Below, in pieces: positions 1-12,740 of a DNA stretch of 64,000 nt; the stretch's first letter is position 1; the number at the start of each line of letters is the position of its first letter. Source of the stretch: Plectrocnemia conspersa. Taxonomy: Eukaryota; Arthropoda; Insecta; Trichoptera; Polycentropodidae. A program made the translations under genes and the position numbers. The stretch lies in assembly GCA_009617715.1 (NCBI GenBank), contig VTFK01000159.1:682001-746000 (forward strand). The letters are read 5' to 3'. The notes below the pieces were generated by a model. It had not been told where the DNA came from. It saw only the letters and a program-made list of their open reading frames with translations, and did no database searches.

Positions 1-133
1 ACATACATAAACCAAAAAGTAAATAAATGTATGTAATAATTTACTCGAACACATATGAATATTTATTATATAGAGATAAACATATACATGTATTATTTTT
101 TGTGTTAATTAAATATATTTTTAATAAAATGTA

Positions 134-158
134 TATTTTTTTCTTTTTACAGGTAAGT
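134..158 (+). promoter_or_regulatory. Recursive-splicing ratchet point (zero-length exon)
   Basis: A run of pyrimidines (TATTTTTTTCTTTTTA from about 134) leads to an acceptor CAG ending at 152. It is followed directly by the perfect donor GTAAGT at 153-158. An acceptor fused to a donor with nothing between them is the known consensus of ratchet points in long insect introns: splicing to this acceptor regenerates a donor, and the intron is removed in steps. It lies on the same strand as the SAM exons and at least 19.6 kb upstream of the next exon, the expected setting. Sequence alone cannot prove use. Confidence 0.75.
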
Positions 159-159
159 G

Positions 160-1560
160 ATCCAAAATACATATAATGTTAATATAATAGAACATCAACT
201 AACTTCTACATATTGACAAGGATAACCGTAAGATGCACAACCTAACTTAAATTAAAGTTTATTTCAAACTTACTAATTATATTATTTTTTAAATCTTATT
301 ACGAAAAAATACTAATGTTACTAAATATTTAATTATAAAACACATTACTTTTAAATTGCATTTTTAAATATTTGCGATCAAATATATATTTTTTATTCTA
401 TATATAGTTTTAATAACCAGTCTTGCTTTAGCCGCTGAAACTTGAGTATTTTTTTTTTTTTTAATCTGTGTTGCAGATCTTCATATGACTCCATATTCCG
501 ATTGTGCATGTGGATTGCAATACCAGTAGTACCGATATCTGTAATACCGGTATTTAAGCAAAAAATTATCTTTGGTACTACCATTGTTACACTGTTATTT
601 TTTGAAATCCGTAACATTTATTTATTAAAAACGATATCTCCATTGCTAGTAGTTTTATCATGGTAGCAAAGTAGAATAAAATTATACCTTCTAATCCAAA
701 ATAGCTGATACTTTGGCAAAAAAAATTTAAATTTAATTTAACGTGTTCGATATTTTTGTATTTTTATATATGCGTGCCATGTTAATATGTAAGGAATACA
801 TTACCTTTATTTTACTCTAATGTAACGGTACCTAAACAGCTCCCAGTAATTATGTTACAGAGAAATGACCGCGCTATATAGTTTTATAATTAATATATCT
901 TTTTATGATAGGGATGGCTAGCGAAGTTTTAATAAAAGCAGATATTGCATACATATTTTCAACTCCATTCTTCACAAAACATTGGTGCTAAGTATTAACA
1001 ATAACTAAGTCTTAATAATTATATTTAAATAAAAAAATTGCGCGAAATGTATGTTTTTATTATTATTAAAAAAACATTTTCATTGGTAAATAATGCAATG
1101 TTACTTTTTTTGTTACCAATTTAAGATAGGTTAAAATAGGAATAAGTAATAATTAAAATGTGGTGACGGATGTTTTTTAAATCAAACTTGATTTATATTT
1201 ATTTTTTTAATTAAATAAGTATGAAAAATATTTATTTCTAATTTTTTGTAATTATTAAATACTATTGCTTTTTATTATCTCACATAATTGATAGTACATA
1301 AAAAAATACGCATATATTAGGCTAAATTGTCTGGGACTAAAAGGGTTACTTTGTATATACTTATTTTTTATTCTATAATATTTACATAAGCAATTATAAG
1401 TAAAATTTAATTAATGTTACGTTTAACATGAGTAGAAATATTTTTTTAAATAAATAATATTGCGATATTCTAAAAATTAATATTTGGTGTGCAATAATTA
1501 AAAAAAATATTATAAATTACTCACATTTCAATCACAAAAATATCGCAATCATCAATCATA
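160..1560. other. AT-rich intronic stretch, nothing recognised
   Basis: The stretch has long A/T homopolymers and no coding pattern. Two opposite frames of 74 codons at 393-666 overlap each other and contain no domain. I see no repeat shared with the rest of the window. Confidence 0.6.
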
Positions 1561-1562
1561 TG

Positions 1563-1650
1563 ACGAAATAGCGTAATCCGTAACATCTCAGACTAGTAAC
1601 TCTAAGGTTGCGGATTCGAGCCCCGGCAGCGACACTCGAATTTTTATTTT
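1563..1650 (+). mobile_element. tRNA-like SINE fragment (box B present)
   Basis: The segment CGGATTCGAGCCCCGG near 1612-1627 is a good RNA polymerase III box B. It is preceded by a tRNA-like stretch (CATCTCAGACTAGTAACTCT, 1585-1604) and followed by GCAGCGACACTCGAA and a T-rich tail. It does not fold as a whole tRNA. It is best read as a short tRNA-derived retroelement, different from the family at 16623. Confidence 0.4.
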
Positions 1651-1737
1651 AAAAAAATGCGCTAATAATAAATAAACCTACCCCAGCTGCAGTGGCATAG
1701 TATATTGGTTTTAAATTATATAACGCATAATAATTTA

Positions 1738-1880
1738 TAATTATTAATATAGATGTCACCGATTTCCAAACTTTTTATCTGTTGGTTGATATTTACTTTG
1801 TATGTATTCATTATATATGTTTGACTTACTCAGTTGGTACAGATTTTCCAAGTTATAACGCATTGGGTAATATATGTTAT
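1738..1880 (+). repeat. Short dispersed repeat with LINE-like 3' end, copy 1
   Basis: The stretch beginning TAATATAGATGTCACCGATT recurs at 41718. Further shared blocks are GACTTACTCAGTTGGTA and AACGCATTGGG. The last block also ends the LINE-like tails at 51283 (reverse strand), 55854 and 60530. Both copies start at the same point, which suggests a defined short element rather than random 5' truncation. Confidence 0.6.
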
Positions 1881-3490
1881 TGGAATAAAGTGGTGCTCTT
1901 GCCCCTGATATAAAAAAATAGGAGACAGCTAGGAGCTGCAGATCAAAGACAATATTTTGTCAAAGACTGTGTTGTCTTATATTTATTGTTCCAAAGGAAG
2001 TAAGATTTGGCGTCCAAATTTCCGAAAATATTTTTTTTTAATTGATAACAGTATTTTAATTAAAATATCAAATATATCAAAACAATAGTTGCAGGGATAT
2101 TCGAATGCTTTGGTATTGTTAATCAATAAACATGATGAATCATGTTATTTTTTTGGTTAATTAATTAAAATGAAAATAATAATATCAGTATTCTAAATTC
2201 AGGTATTATTGCAATCTCTAACTGTGCCCCAAAATTTACGATGGCAGAATTTTTATCAAATTTTTATCATTTTTTTGCATTGCAAATTTCAAATTGTTAA
2301 AATTTAAAAATAAAATCTAAATACACTGTTTTCTCAGTTATACAATTTTTAGAATAAAAAGACAAGAGCTGAGATTACAAGCATACTATTGTTGTTTTTA
2401 TCTCTAGCTATACAATTTTATTTCGCATATTTATTCTAAGAGACACTCATATTACACAGAATAAACAGCATAGATGCGCATTTCGACCATATCTCCGCCA
2501 GTAAAGTGCACATGGTGCCATATTTAGATTCGATTACGACCCTTTGTACTTACCCAGCATCTTTACGATCTCCGAGAGACGATAGGCAGGTTGTTATTGT
2601 TTATTTTTGTGTGTGTACATCACCGTACACGTAAAGCACGCAATACGTTTATGCGTTCTTTATAGCAGCACTTTTTTTAGAGCGCAAGAATGATATGTCG
2701 GTATTTTTATGGGTAATAATTTAGTCAAAACAGCCTTTCAACCCGGGCAAGAACACGAAGACACAGACGCGTGTCCTTCAGGAATAAAAGCTCTCAGACA
2801 AAGGGCTTTCTCGGTGCGGTTTTTTCTCCGGAACGAAAGTGGGTTGTAATCTCGGGAGCTTTTGTTCAACTGACCAGTGCATATATACATCCATATAATT
2901 TATACTGTTGAAAGTGAATCGTAAACAGTACAAAGCGGTGGCGGCGGTGGTAAAATCAGTCTCAATAAAGCGTCACATTATGGGCGGTCAAAGCTCGGCA
3001 CGTGTTTCAGGAATGTGTAATTACTGTGTTTACCTCTGAAATTCTCGCTTTCGGATATTACCGGCCTGTACGTTCCGACTCGTCCATGTGTGTCTGAGAT
3101 GTGCAGAGAATCCGATATTACTCAAATTAGAAAGCTGCAAAACAATGTGATATTGTGGTAGATATTTGAGTTGTTTTCGATTTTTTACTTAAATGCACAC
3201 ACTGTTATTTTGTTTACAATTTCATGATATTATTCACATTATATTTTACTGTGTTACTATACTTATTTCGATGAAATCATTTTTATACAGTTAATGATAC
3301 CCGGACATATAATTCTTTAGCTCACGTCAGAATGTGAGTCATTAAAAATAACATAATTTTCAATTTTCTGAAAAATCGGCGATAACTAAAGTTATATTAA
3401 TAATTAAGTGGTTCATCGATATCGTTTAGGCAATTAATTACATTCGCTAAAGAAATGATTTCTGATGATATTTTTGTTTCTTTAATGGTT
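1880..3490. other. Intronic stretch with a GC-richer island at about 2460-3130
   Basis: The first part is AT-rich and featureless. From about 2460 to 3130 the composition changes: CpG-containing segments, a CCCGGG, a GGCGGCGGTGG run at 2940-2950 and several CACGTG-like blocks. No open frame with splice sites was found. Possible intronic enhancer or alternative promoter, by inference only. Confidence 0.35.
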
Positions 3491-3497
3491 TCACTCA

Positions 3498-3835
3498 CTA
3501 TAAACATCCAGGCAGTACTGCTTTCCAGCAAGAACTTAAAGTTTGTGGTATTTTTTCAGTGATAATAGCGGATGAAACAGTCCAAAATAGATCATTTTTT
3601 TTAAAGGTCAGTTTGTGTTAATGCCTCATTTTTTAATTTATCCACAATACCTTTATAGGTACTCGAAATGCTATGTTTCTAAAATTAGCAATTATGCTTT
3701 GATCTAATGGTTGAATTTTTATTGATGTATCATATGGAAGAAACGCTATCTTCACAGTTGGATGTTCTAAATGCAGATGCTCTGGTGCATTGTCGAATAT
3801 CCATAAAACAGAGCTTTCTGATTTATATATCTTTC
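3498..3835 (-). pseudogene. pogo/Tigger-type transposase C-terminal fragment
   Basis: Read on the minus strand, the segment contains VLWIFDNAPEH, then VKIAFLPYDTSIKIQPLDQ and IIANFRN. This is the DDE_1 catalytic-core pattern of Tigger/pogo transposases, where DNAPGH, FLPPNTTS and QPLDQGVIA.F are usual. Downstream a shifted frame gives IPQTLSSCWKAVLPGCL and a stop at 3498-3500, matching the helical region after the core. The frame shifts in between, and substitutions such as Gly to Glu in DNAPEH show a dead copy. The N-terminal DNA-binding half is missing. Confidence 0.75.
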
Positions 3836-3839
3836 TACT

Positions 3840-6800
3840 TCTAAAAAAGACAATAAATTAAAAATTAAATTTTATTTTAAATTAAAAAAAAATATTTTAG
3901 AATGTTGACTAAAAATACTAATAAGCCATATAATTTTTAAGCAGTTTTATATTTTTTGTTCTAAAAATTGCGAAGTCCAGATTACAAAGAATGACATAAC
4001 ACATTTAAAACCCTATTGAATTATTGCGCTTCCAAAATTTCACCTGTCACCAATTCAGATTTATGTATCAATTCAATCCAACGAATTTCCGCCCGACAAC
4101 GATCGAATTTTCCCCTCGAAAGAGCGTCGTAAAAATCGTGAATGAAAACACGAGGCTTACATTCTTCGGTTATTTTAACTCGCCTCCACGTGCGCGTTTC
4201 CATTGAATTGCATAGCGAAAGAAAAAGCAAATAAAAAATAACCAAACGCAGATTGATGCCTAACATTTCAGTCCAACATCGGCATGCTCGAGTTATTAAT
4301 CGACATACTAGTAATGGATCCTGAGAATGTTTCACGGTGGGTTCTCTATTTTTGGAAAATTTCCCCAGCTCCACCCGCACTCGTTAACCCGCTCGCCGAC
4401 TAGAAGCTCAAAAAAACTTATTTAAATTCTATAATATATTTCATCTTTTTTGGACTGATTATGTATTTGATACACCTATGTATTATCAATATTTGTATAG
4501 AAAAGTCTACAATCCCCGGAATAAATATGGTAGTGTTGTATCAAGCTAACTAATAAAATCAGTTTTGAGCTGGAACACGTGGCATCCAGATCAACCCTAT
4601 TGTGCAAATTTATGCCATGACACGTATGCGATTTTACGCGAAAATGCCGAAGAAATTCTTTGGTAAATATGCATTAAAAATATAGTACAACATAAGTATT
4701 AAAGTCTACATTGCGATTCGTTTACCAGGGCGTCGAAATGTAGGCTTTCCGGCTGAATAAAAGGGATGTTTTATAGAAGGTCGAAAAGTTTGCGGATGCA
4801 AATTAAAAATGTGGTTTTAATTTATTATATGCATTCGATATATTTTCATTAAATATTGTTATCATAACTGTAAATAACAATATAGATTTACGTCCACATG
4901 ACTATGTAATTATAATAAATCAGAGATAGAGAAACTCTCTGAATACTTGCCGACTAAATAATAAATTCGTACATATGGTACATATATAATTTACTATAAC
5001 TGAGTGTGTATGGGTATTACATATTATTCATAACAAACATTACTTCGTAGAGAAATCCCATTACGACGAAAGTTTGCTCCTCTACGCCACAGTAACCTTT
5101 ATCATAATGGACACATTTGTCCCAGTTTCGCAGGTTTGAAGCCTCTAATAATAATGTTGATTATAATAGAAATAACGGGATCAATGTAAACTCTGTTTTC
5201 ACAACTATTGCATAAAAAATATATTTTAAATTTGTTGATTTGTCCTCAGAATTTCTCATTCCGTTAAGAGAAACACTTGATAGCATATCTTTTATAGAAC
5301 TTTTTATTTTAGAAACATAATTAAAATATCTATTCAAGTGCCAATAACTAATATGTAGCTAGAAAAATCTGGTTAACTTATGCTAATCAATGCAAAATTC
5401 GATAAATCTACTAACCTTGAGTACCTACATTTCCTTAATTTATAGAATAAACAAACTATCATGTTTATGCCCTTATTATACAAAGTAATTCAGATCTACC
5501 AAATGCAATAGAATGCGGTTATTTATGTAAACAATGAATAAATGTGTTAGAGCCAACGATTGAGAATGTCTATTTCCAGAACCTAATTGCTTCCTATTGA
5601 TTTGGCAATTTTCCTTTTTGCTTCAAGGGGCTTTAATTCCTAATTAGTTATGCTTTCGCCATGACAATAAATAAAAGTCACAAGAGAAGTCGCTCAATGT
5701 GAATTGATCATGATATATAAATGCTACTTTCACGCTACAATATCATAAGCAAAGTATCCAAAAATAACAAAGTGTTGAAGGATAGACACTACGATAAAAA
5801 CATGCCGGTTACGAAAACTATTTCGTATATGGTAATGTTATTGTTCTTGTATAATAAAAAAATATACTGGTTTATACAGCGATTGGTTTATTCACACCAA
5901 AAGCAATCCATTATAATAATGATACTATATGAAATATGATAGTTATCGGAAGATATTATTACTCAACAGTTTATTATACATATTTATATTTAGAACAATA
6001 TGTAAATTTGCGTTAATGAATTGGTATATTTTTATGGTGATTCATAATAGTAATTTGCTATAAAAAATATATTGATGTGGTCTTTGTTATACATTATAAA
6101 GATGATTGATCTATTAATATTATACATGTACATATGTATATAAAAAATCCTAAATATAAATTGACTAAATTTACTTTTTGCTGAAAATTACTTAATAGTA
6201 TCACACTTCCACCATCATATTAAATATGCAATGAAAATCTTAAATCTCAAAAATTTTAAATATTATTAAAAAAGTTTCGCATGAAAATTTTTAAACCCTG
6301 AAAATTTTAACAACACTTAAAAATTATTTCACTGGTTTGCTCATGGACTTATTAAAAATAATGTGAAAGGTAAACAATGACAAGTCTACAGTCATTTATG
6401 TATAATTAATTGACAATCATTGAGCTAGTTAGTCGATATAATGAGCTTCCCTAAAAATAAATATATTTTACATGATGTGAAGCTAATCACAAATCGATTA
6501 ATATAACTTTTAATATTACTCGTAAACTCATAATATAAAAACGACTCGGATCAATAATAGGGGATAAAATTGATATGACGCGTTCTCATTGACGTCATGA
6601 GTTTTCATTTAAGCTCGTGGAAAAAATCTAATTCCGCTCGCGACTTTCAGTTACTTAGCAAATAAAACTATATACATTTTTATATATGCACATCGAGTGC
6701 GTATTGATTTTTCCAAAACGACGAAATTTTGGTTGACATTTTAAAAGCAGGAGCAGAACGGAAACGGTCTAGCGCACGTTTTGTTTCCGGTCCACTTCCG

Positions 6801-7285
6801 GCTGAGGCTTTCCGCAGGACAAGCTTTCAACATGCACGAATAATTATAACGCTAAATATCTATGTCGCATTTTGCGTTTTAAACAACAATTTTTAGTAAT
6901 TTGCATCGTTGGTTAAATTAAGGCGTACGATATTATACAGATAATAATATAATCAACGAATTTATGGACTAATATTTATTTTAATAATGTATTTACTTTT
7001 TTAAGAACACAGCGAAAATATATTCCATGAACAAAATCTAAACACAGCTGGTTCTTACAACTCAGTCAATAAATCAAGAGCGTATATTTTTTAATCCTTC
7101 CATGCTCGTAAACCGCATGAATATTTTCTCGTCATTGATTTCTAAGTGTTTTTCAAAAGCATCAAGACGCTGTTAAATGCTCTAAATCCATCGTAAATTT
7201 AACGTTTCGATGCAACACAATGCATAATTGAAAACGTGGGAAATCTAGGCACGCTCCACTTCCTTTGTGTTGTTTAACAATGGGC
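3840..7285. other. Intronic stretch; unsupported frames and one palindromic CRE site
   Basis: A 119-codon minus frame at 4021-4380 lies in GC-richer DNA beside the Tigger fragment, but I do not recognise its product and it could be chance. The rest is AT-rich. At 6590-6597 there is a full TGACGTCA site, and a GC-richer island runs from about 6580 to 6830. I see no exon. Confidence 0.4.
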
Positions 7286-7309
7286 TTTTAAAAGTGAGTT
7301 ACAAGAAAA

Positions 7310-7350
7310 ATGGAGGTTCAAAGACAAGTTCAAATCCCCGGTACGCCAAT
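7310..7350 (+). mobile_element. Possible SINE remnant with tRNA T-arm
   Basis: AAGTTCAAATCCCCGGTACG resembles a box B / T-arm and the 3' end of a tRNA. No D-arm or anticodon arm can be placed upstream, so this is at most a remnant of a tRNA-derived element. Confidence 0.25.
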
Positions 7351-7974
7351 AACTAAAAACACTTTACATAATTGCTTTTTTATATACGTTTTTAAAACTG
7401 AACGTAGTTAATATTATTAAGAGCATTTTCGTTACATAATAAAATTATGTACGTGACGTATCAATAATCCTGGATGCGAAGGGAGTGACCTACATGATCT
7501 AATTCTGACAACCCTTTGTGATGGAATATTCAAAGCGACCGTCTCAACCCACAATCTATCATCCCTTAAACCCTTAATCGCCAATATCAATTTAACATCG
7601 ACGTTCACCAATAATATTATTTAACCACAAATATTTTTTTTAAAATAAAAAATGGATAACTTATAATTATTCTTTGTCATCTTTGTTATTTATTCTCACG
7701 ACATTTTGCAGTTTATTTATGCTTAGTTCGTATTTTTATCTCTAAACTATCTTCTCTCTTGGCCAATCCAATTATGGAATAGAAGGGTTATTCGTTTGAT
7801 GAATTTCTTCAACGTTTTCTCATAAATCTATTGCATGCCATGTACTGTAATTTTCAAAATTATTTTTTGTATGTCTTACTAAAAACTGCCTCTAATTTAT
7901 AGATCAAAGTAATTATTTTTAAATACTATTATATCGTAATGTGCTTATTTAAATTGCAAGTATATAGTATAGAG

Positions 7975-8150
7975 CAGGCGCGTACGGTGAGATACATTCC
8001 CTTTCGCTCGCTTCCGTGTTAAATGATAAGAGTGAATGAGAGATATGGCGTGCGTTACATGCGTTCCGCACGCCCACTTCTTCTCACTTACTCTCGTCAC
8101 TTACCACGCGAGCGAGTGAAAGGGAATGTATCTGACCGCATAGACCCAGT
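7975..8150. mobile_element. Foldback MITE family II, copy 1
   Basis: The left half starts around GTGAGATACATTCCCTTTCG and the right half ends CGAAAGGGAATGTATCTGAC-like in reverse complement; the arms read GCTCGCTTCC...TGAATGAGAGA against the inverse. The arms are 60-70 bp and imperfect, around a centre near 8068. Related copies lie at 58490-58580 (half) and 63572-63720. The GC content is far above that of the surroundings. Confidence 0.75.
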
Positions 8151-11100
8151 AACATATTTTTTTTTTCTATACAATATTTTATTTAATTATAATTAAATAT
8201 GTATATAGGTATATGCAATTAATTGTTTACGAAACAATCAATTCTTGCTACATAAAATGAAAATGTCAATGAGAGATATTATTAGTCATAATGTGTTTAT
8301 TTTACTCAATTTATATGATAATGGACAATGCAAAAGCTTATTTGAATTCACATGGACTAGTACAGCAATATGCTGCTAAATAATTTTGCTTTAGTAAAAC
8401 TGTGTTCGAATACAAATGTAATTAAGGCAACAATTCTATCTCGCGTATTTATATATTACCATAGACCTATTGGTTTATAGCGATTTGACTTGAATTCCTT
8501 ATTTTATGTGAAAATAAAGGCACAGTGACTCATCGTGACAGGAATCTACTTGAGAAATGAACATTTCTCTCTTGTTTAATTTTATGTTGCAACGTCACGC
8601 ACAGAACATCTAAAACATGAACATGTTACCAGATGAAATTAATTCAACCAAAAGCATTATTTACGTGTTGAAGGAATAAAACGCGAAGCTATATACAAAA
8701 GATAATTTATTTTTATCATTAAATTATACGCTTAATGATCAAGATAATTAATCCAGCATTAATAATACCCATATTATTATTTTTATAAGTTATGAAAGCG
8801 TGTATTAAAAGGGTTTAACGGTTGATTTTTTTCTTTAAAGAATCGTCAAGAATGAGGTGTGTTTTTGATCGTCCAATAAATATGCGGCAGGGTTTCGCCA
8901 CAAATTGGACCGTATTACCATAATCGCTCACGTGTGAGGATATGGGTTTGATTAGGAATCATGAATTTTCAATACCTTTGAAGGACGAAGGAAAACGCCG
9001 ATTTTCCGCAAACGTGGATAATTTCAAACGAGATAAACACAAAGCATCACTAACCCTTGTCTCAAACATTCGATCTTATACACCGGATTATATAATAATT
9101 AATATAATTATTAGATTAGTGTCTGTGACACGTCAGATGTTCTATAATAGATAACGGCTCTGAATCCAGTTGAGAAGTTATATTAAACAATTCCGGCACT
9201 GGCACTCTTCTAAGCGGAAATTTTTATTTTTCAAAACGCGTTTTTGTAAATGAAAGCTAAAAACAATATAAATTTTAACTAACATACTCTTTTATATAGT
9301 GTGTTATTAGATATATTACATTAATTTACATACCTATATTTATAAATCATGTATATTTTTATCAATTAGTAGGATCCCCATTTTTCTAAAAATCTACCTT
9401 AAATGTTGGATGCTTCGATGTAATAGCTGTATCTCATAATATTTTCACTTACATTACTTTTAAAAAAAAATGCTTTGAGAATAAAGTCTATAGAACATAG
9501 TGAGTGTTTCATTACATGCAAATAAATAATTTTAATTGTTTTGACTTCATTGCTACATGTGTTTGTGCATTGTCGTTGTAAGGAACAACCTTGTTTTTGT
9601 TTACTAAATCCAATCTTGCCCATTTGAAGGGCGGTGTTTAATTTTCCCAAAAACGTATAGTTGTAATTATTTAAATGGATTACAGAAGCTTATAAGATTA
9701 TATTTCATTGTGGACATTACTATTGTTTTTATGGTAGATTTTGACCTAATTGGATTTGTCAATGTGGCTCTAATAGCTATTTCATGCCGATTTTCAGTTG
9801 CTATTTTTTATCTTCCATCATCACTCAACCATTCCATTTGCAGACGGCAAATGAAAAACCTAAACGCTTTACCGTAAAATTACCTTAAAGTGAGGTATGG
9901 TTGTTTTCATTGTTTTATAAATAAAATCGTTAAAGTTTACTCGTTAGTAAGGAGGAATAAAAAATACATGTACTTTTGAGGAAAGCTTCACGTGGTAGAA
10001 AATCTTATATCAATCATGATATTAACAAATTTAAAATTAAATTAATTTTAATATATATTTTTATTTCGATTAATGCTATTATAAACGATATTAAATTCTG
10101 GAATAGTTATTTTCAGGACCTGCTACAGTGTAGTAGCTACACAATGGGAAAATGCTCTCATTAAAATGAAAGCATTTCTGAGTAAAAGCAAAAGGAAACA
10201 TCTTAATCGATTCCCAAAAAAATATATCTCATTCAATTCTAGCTTTGAGTCATTAGTAATTGAGAAAATAATTATGTGGTATATAATAGATATTTTTCGA
10301 TGCTTTTATTTTGATTATTATAAATTAATTAAAAGCATTAAAAAACACAAAATCTATAGTTATATTTTAAAATCACTCTTCAACGCAAAAAATAAAATTT
10401 AGAACCATGTCATTCGCCGATCGAAATGTTCTCCCATAAAATTTTACTTCAACAGTATCAATAAACCGCGTATTGAACTGGTACTTTATTATTAAGTAAA
10501 CTTTGATTCAATAAAAGTTCCGGGACGTTAAAAGTTATTTAAATGGCTTCTGACCTTTGTTTTCTTAATAACTTTTTTATCTATTGACATTTCAATTTAG
10601 TTGTATTTCATCTAGGTGCGTTCACCCGTGGCTCTTCATTTCGTATTAAGCTGAAATTGTAATACTACTTAATTTGGCACTTTACTTCATAACTTTCGGG
10701 ACATGCGCCTTGGAATAAATAATAATAAAAAAAACATTAACCTAATAAGCAGTATCTGAAGCACATTAAATACATACCGTATGGATTTTTATTTGACTTG
10801 AAGTTTATTAAGATTATTTATGCGACCGAAAAGGAAAACTTTTACGATGATAAAACGTGAGAGTCTTAAGGTTAAATTTGATCGTTAACGCAATGATGTC
10901 CCACTACCAATTAGACACATTATGGCGCTTACTTTCCTAAACTTTCACTACTTAATTAAGATGTTTTAAAAGTTTGAACCGCTTGTTACACAGCGTTAGA
11001 AATATCAAACCCCAATTAATCAGCTCACTTTCACTATCTATAAATTTGTTCTTCCCTTTATATTAACAATTCAATCACGAGGATCGTAAACGATTTTAGA

Positions 11101-12490
11101 TGATGCGGAACAATAAGTGAAAGCTCAGTTACACTCACATATTCATATTTTTTGTTGAAGCTTTACTTTAAGATAAACACCTAGCAGCTTTCTTAGATGA
11201 TGCTTTATTCGACACGGTCGTTTGTTCGACGACCATGTTAAATTTCTGTTATGGCTGTAAACAATGTCGCGTATGCAGAGAAAAGCGGCTTACAAACCGC
11301 TTCTAGATGTCAGTTAAATATTATATATTATTAATCCGATTATGGGTGAATATTAAGTATGTATGTAGATTCTCTCGTAGAGCTCAAAAAATATATTTTT
11401 ATATTGTACTTCCTGTATAGGTGTATTACACGTCTACATATTATATAATAAAATTGGGTCAAACATCCAAGGAAAATTAAGTTACAAATCTCCAACAAAG
11501 CATGAATATCTGCTTTATGATAAAAAATAAAATCTCCTACTTGATTGGCGCAAGATACGTTTTATAGATATTTTTTTATTTATTTAATAATTTCATTCAG
11601 TGACCTGTAAGTATTTCTCCAATTACTTTTAATGTTACTGATTAATAATTGTTTTTTATGTAAAAAATACGTGTTGATCAATAAATAAGCTTTCTAATAT
11701 ATTTATTATTAAGTATTCTCTTAAAAAGTAAATACATAAGCCGATTTATTAGGTATAAATAAATTAATAAAATTAAACCAATATTGAAAATATTTTTTTA
11801 TTAAAATTTTAAAATCTTGTTTGATGTCTCATACATTTTAATTAGTGAAATATTTAGATTGAAAACTATAACGTAAAATTCGCAATACCAAAATAGCTAA
11901 AAGCTATCTTTTTTGTGTAGTAGAATCAATACCTTATCTATATTACTATAAAATAAAAAAAGCACCACTGTTGAAAAAAACGAAGTTCAATTTTTGTAGC
12001 GACTTCTAATAACAAAAATTTTCCTTTTTCCTATAAAAAAAATTACTGTAATTCACACCCAAGAACTCATTTAAATTAATGCAATAGTTAAATTCATAAT
12101 ACCACATTATGTTATACAATAACCAACAGCAAATTATAACACATATATGATTCGAGTTATACTTGTGATAAAATGTTCATCGCAATTTATACTATAATTA
12201 AATACATTCATAAAATCATAGTAATAAAGATAATTCACACCTTTCATATGCTACATAATATTAGTTTATAGTAAAATATATTTTTATTAAAAATATTCAC
12301 AACGTTCGTCAATTGTGCATTTTGTGCTCGATTGAGTGCATAAATAAATGTACATTGAAACCTATTGTTCTGGAAACTTAATCATATTTCAAAACACTCG
12401 TATATCAGTGCAAATCTCTCTATAATAAATAATGGAAACTTAAGTTGCATCATTTCAAAACGCAAAAATTTAATATAAAATAATAAAATT
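8151..12490. other. AT-rich intronic stretch, nothing recognised
   Basis: Several small frames (for example 8942-9154, 9976-10402) have AT-driven composition and no domain. A short stem AAGCGG/CCGCTT lies at about 11284-11303. I found no transposon or RNA gene here. Confidence 0.55.
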
Positions 12491-12492
12491 TA

Positions 12493-12740
12493 TTAATTAT
12501 TCATATCGGAAACATTCTTTCGTGGAACTACAACTAAGAACCTATCCAATGCCACTTGCAATTTGTCCTCATTCACATCCAGTCCCATGTTCTTTCCCAA
12601 TAACAGAATTTCATCAACAATTGCCGGCTTCCGTTCGTGAGCAAACTCATCAATGCAGTTACGTCACAGTTTTCTCCAAGCAGAACTTATTTTTATAACC
12701 CCACCCCGTGCTTTATCGATGATCTTGAGGCAGTTCTTGA
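12493..12740 (-). pseudogene. pogo/Tigger-type transposase C-terminal tail fragment
   Basis: Minus-strand translation gives KIIDKARGGVIKISSAWRKL, an in-frame stop, then CIDEFAHERKP, IVDEILLLGKNMGLDVNED and a C-terminal end at 12493-12495. The SAWRKL and IV.LGK.MGL.VNE.D motifs are the region after the DDE core in Tigger/jerky-type proteins. The in-frame TGA and absence of the core show a dead fragment. A 92-codon minus frame at 12693-12971 overlaps in another frame and is not the transposase frame. Confidence 0.65.

Noticed and set aside
1600..1640. tRNA gene
   Set aside because: Box B only. No acceptor, D or anticodon stems could be paired, so it was called SINE-like.
4021..4380. 119-codon minus-strand open frame beside the Tigger fragment
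   Set aside because: No recognisable domain, no splice context, and the plus strand is also open over half of it. The composition of the GC-richer patch explains the length. Kept only as a note.
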